64,000 bases of DNA from Candidatus Melainabacteria bacterium (GTDB lineage: Bacteria; Cyanobacteriota; Vampirovibrionia; Obscuribacterales; Obscuribacteraceae): NCBI GenBank assembly GCA_003963305.1, contig RXJR01000023.1, positions 62,001 through 126,000 on the forward strand, in the 5' to 3' direction. Below, in pieces: positions 63,770-64,000 of the stretch; within the stretch, counting starts at the first letter, position 1; each line of letters opens with the position of its first letter. Both the position numbers and the translations under genes were made by a program. The notes under the pieces were generated by a model. The model was not told the origin of the DNA. It did not search any database and saw nothing but the letters and a program-made list of their open reading frames with translations.

Positions 63770-63869
63770 ATCTGGCATTCAGGTGGGTAGCCTGGCTTCT
63801 CAATCTCAATGGACTGAAGTTACAGTTGCGGGACAGCGGTGGAATCTCACCACACTTCCCCCACCAGAT
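63770..63869 (-). ncRNA. Cobalamin riboswitch aptamer
   Basis: The transcript carries GGGGGAAG, then GGTGAGATTCCACCGC, TGTCCCGCAACTGTAA and the B12 box AGCCAGGCTACC (minus strand 63797 down), the conserved order of cobalamin aptamers. Outer strands ATCTGG (63869-63864) and CCAGAT (63775-63770) are complementary and close the core, as do GGTGGG and CCCACC. It lies ~140 bases before nrdA. Additional 5' parts may extend toward the window end. Normally cobalamin binding turns the downstream genes off; that matches a B12-independent enzyme here. Confidence 0.85.
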
Positions 63870-64000
63870 CTCAACTACACGCTGTACATGTAATTCGATC
63901 CCTGACGTTGCTGAATGCTCAGCAAAGGAATTTTATTGTTGCGCTCCTTTTGGATTTACAACTCAGTAACAACACTTGCGTATTGCACGATTTGAAGGTA

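Noticed and set aside
63635-63778. Upstream extension of nrdA
   Set aside because: Those 48 codons run through the terminator and competing hairpin; the ATG at 63634 has GGGAG and begins the ATP-cone region.

Overview
The window looks like chromosomal DNA from a bacterium of the wider cyanobacterial lineage that is not obviously photosynthetic; my best guess is a Vampirovibrionia/Melainabacteria-type organism such as an Obscuribacterales member. The best evidence is the tmRNA gene at about 46 kb, whose tag peptide reads ANNIVKFPAQRVALAA, close to the ANNIV-type tags of cyanobacteria. Many TPR proteins, a secreted TPR-CHAT protein, odd Ser/Thr kinases and signal-peptide-bearing hypotheticals fit that group. 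The species assignment is inference; no taxonomic search was possible. No phage, insertion sequence or CRISPR array is seen.

Region by region. 0-5.3 kb: a family of GH26-like glycoside hydrolase genes, one a shortened copy, one a double-domain protein with a His/Pro-rich linker, plus a CocE-type hydrolase. 5.4-11.5 kb: an OmpR-type regulator, an amino acid permease, a 3-hydroxyacyl-CoA dehydrogenase, an AI-2E family membrane protein and a Na/Ca-type exchanger. 11.6-18 kb: gatC, pyrG, a DUF1643 protein coupled to corA, then a run of a secreted protein, a TPR protein and phosphate acetyltransferase. 18.1-22.6 kb: a zinc-ribbon thioredoxin, then a TetR regulator divergent from an EmrAB-type efflux pair with a clear operator. 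22.8-27.7 kb: patatin, trhO and glnS. 27.8-42.1 kb: mostly lineage-specific genes: an ATP-grasp protein, the 1415-residue TPR-CHAT protein, redox proteins, an ACT protein, an acetyltransferase, an ankyrin-DUF4253 fusion and secreted proteins. 42.1-45.6 kb: an accessory patch with an acyl-carrier-protein remnant, a PhyH oxygenase, a zinc-ribbon protein, a second ATP-grasp protein and an HTH/PIN toxin-antitoxin pair. 45.8-53.4 kb: ssrA, prmA, an operon of a hydrolase and two membrane-linked kinases, a hairpin repeat array and the main sigma factor. 53.5-64 kb: small hydrolases, tRNA-Leu, pyroglutamyl peptidase, glpK and the nrdAB operon under a cobalamin riboswitch.

The most notable points are: (1) an RpoD-type sigma factor that carries an anti-sigma-like H-x3-C-x2-C zinc finger at its N-terminus in place of a recognisable region 1.1; (2) a cobalamin riboswitch followed by a terminator and a competing hairpin ahead of a class I ribonucleotide reductase; (3) a family of short hairpin repeats found in two convergent gene ends 45 kb apart, with a compensatory two-base-pair stem change and a conserved flank; (4) the decaying GH26-like gene family at the left edge; (5) three 9-bp repeats at exact 18-bp spacing ahead of the toxin-antitoxin pair.
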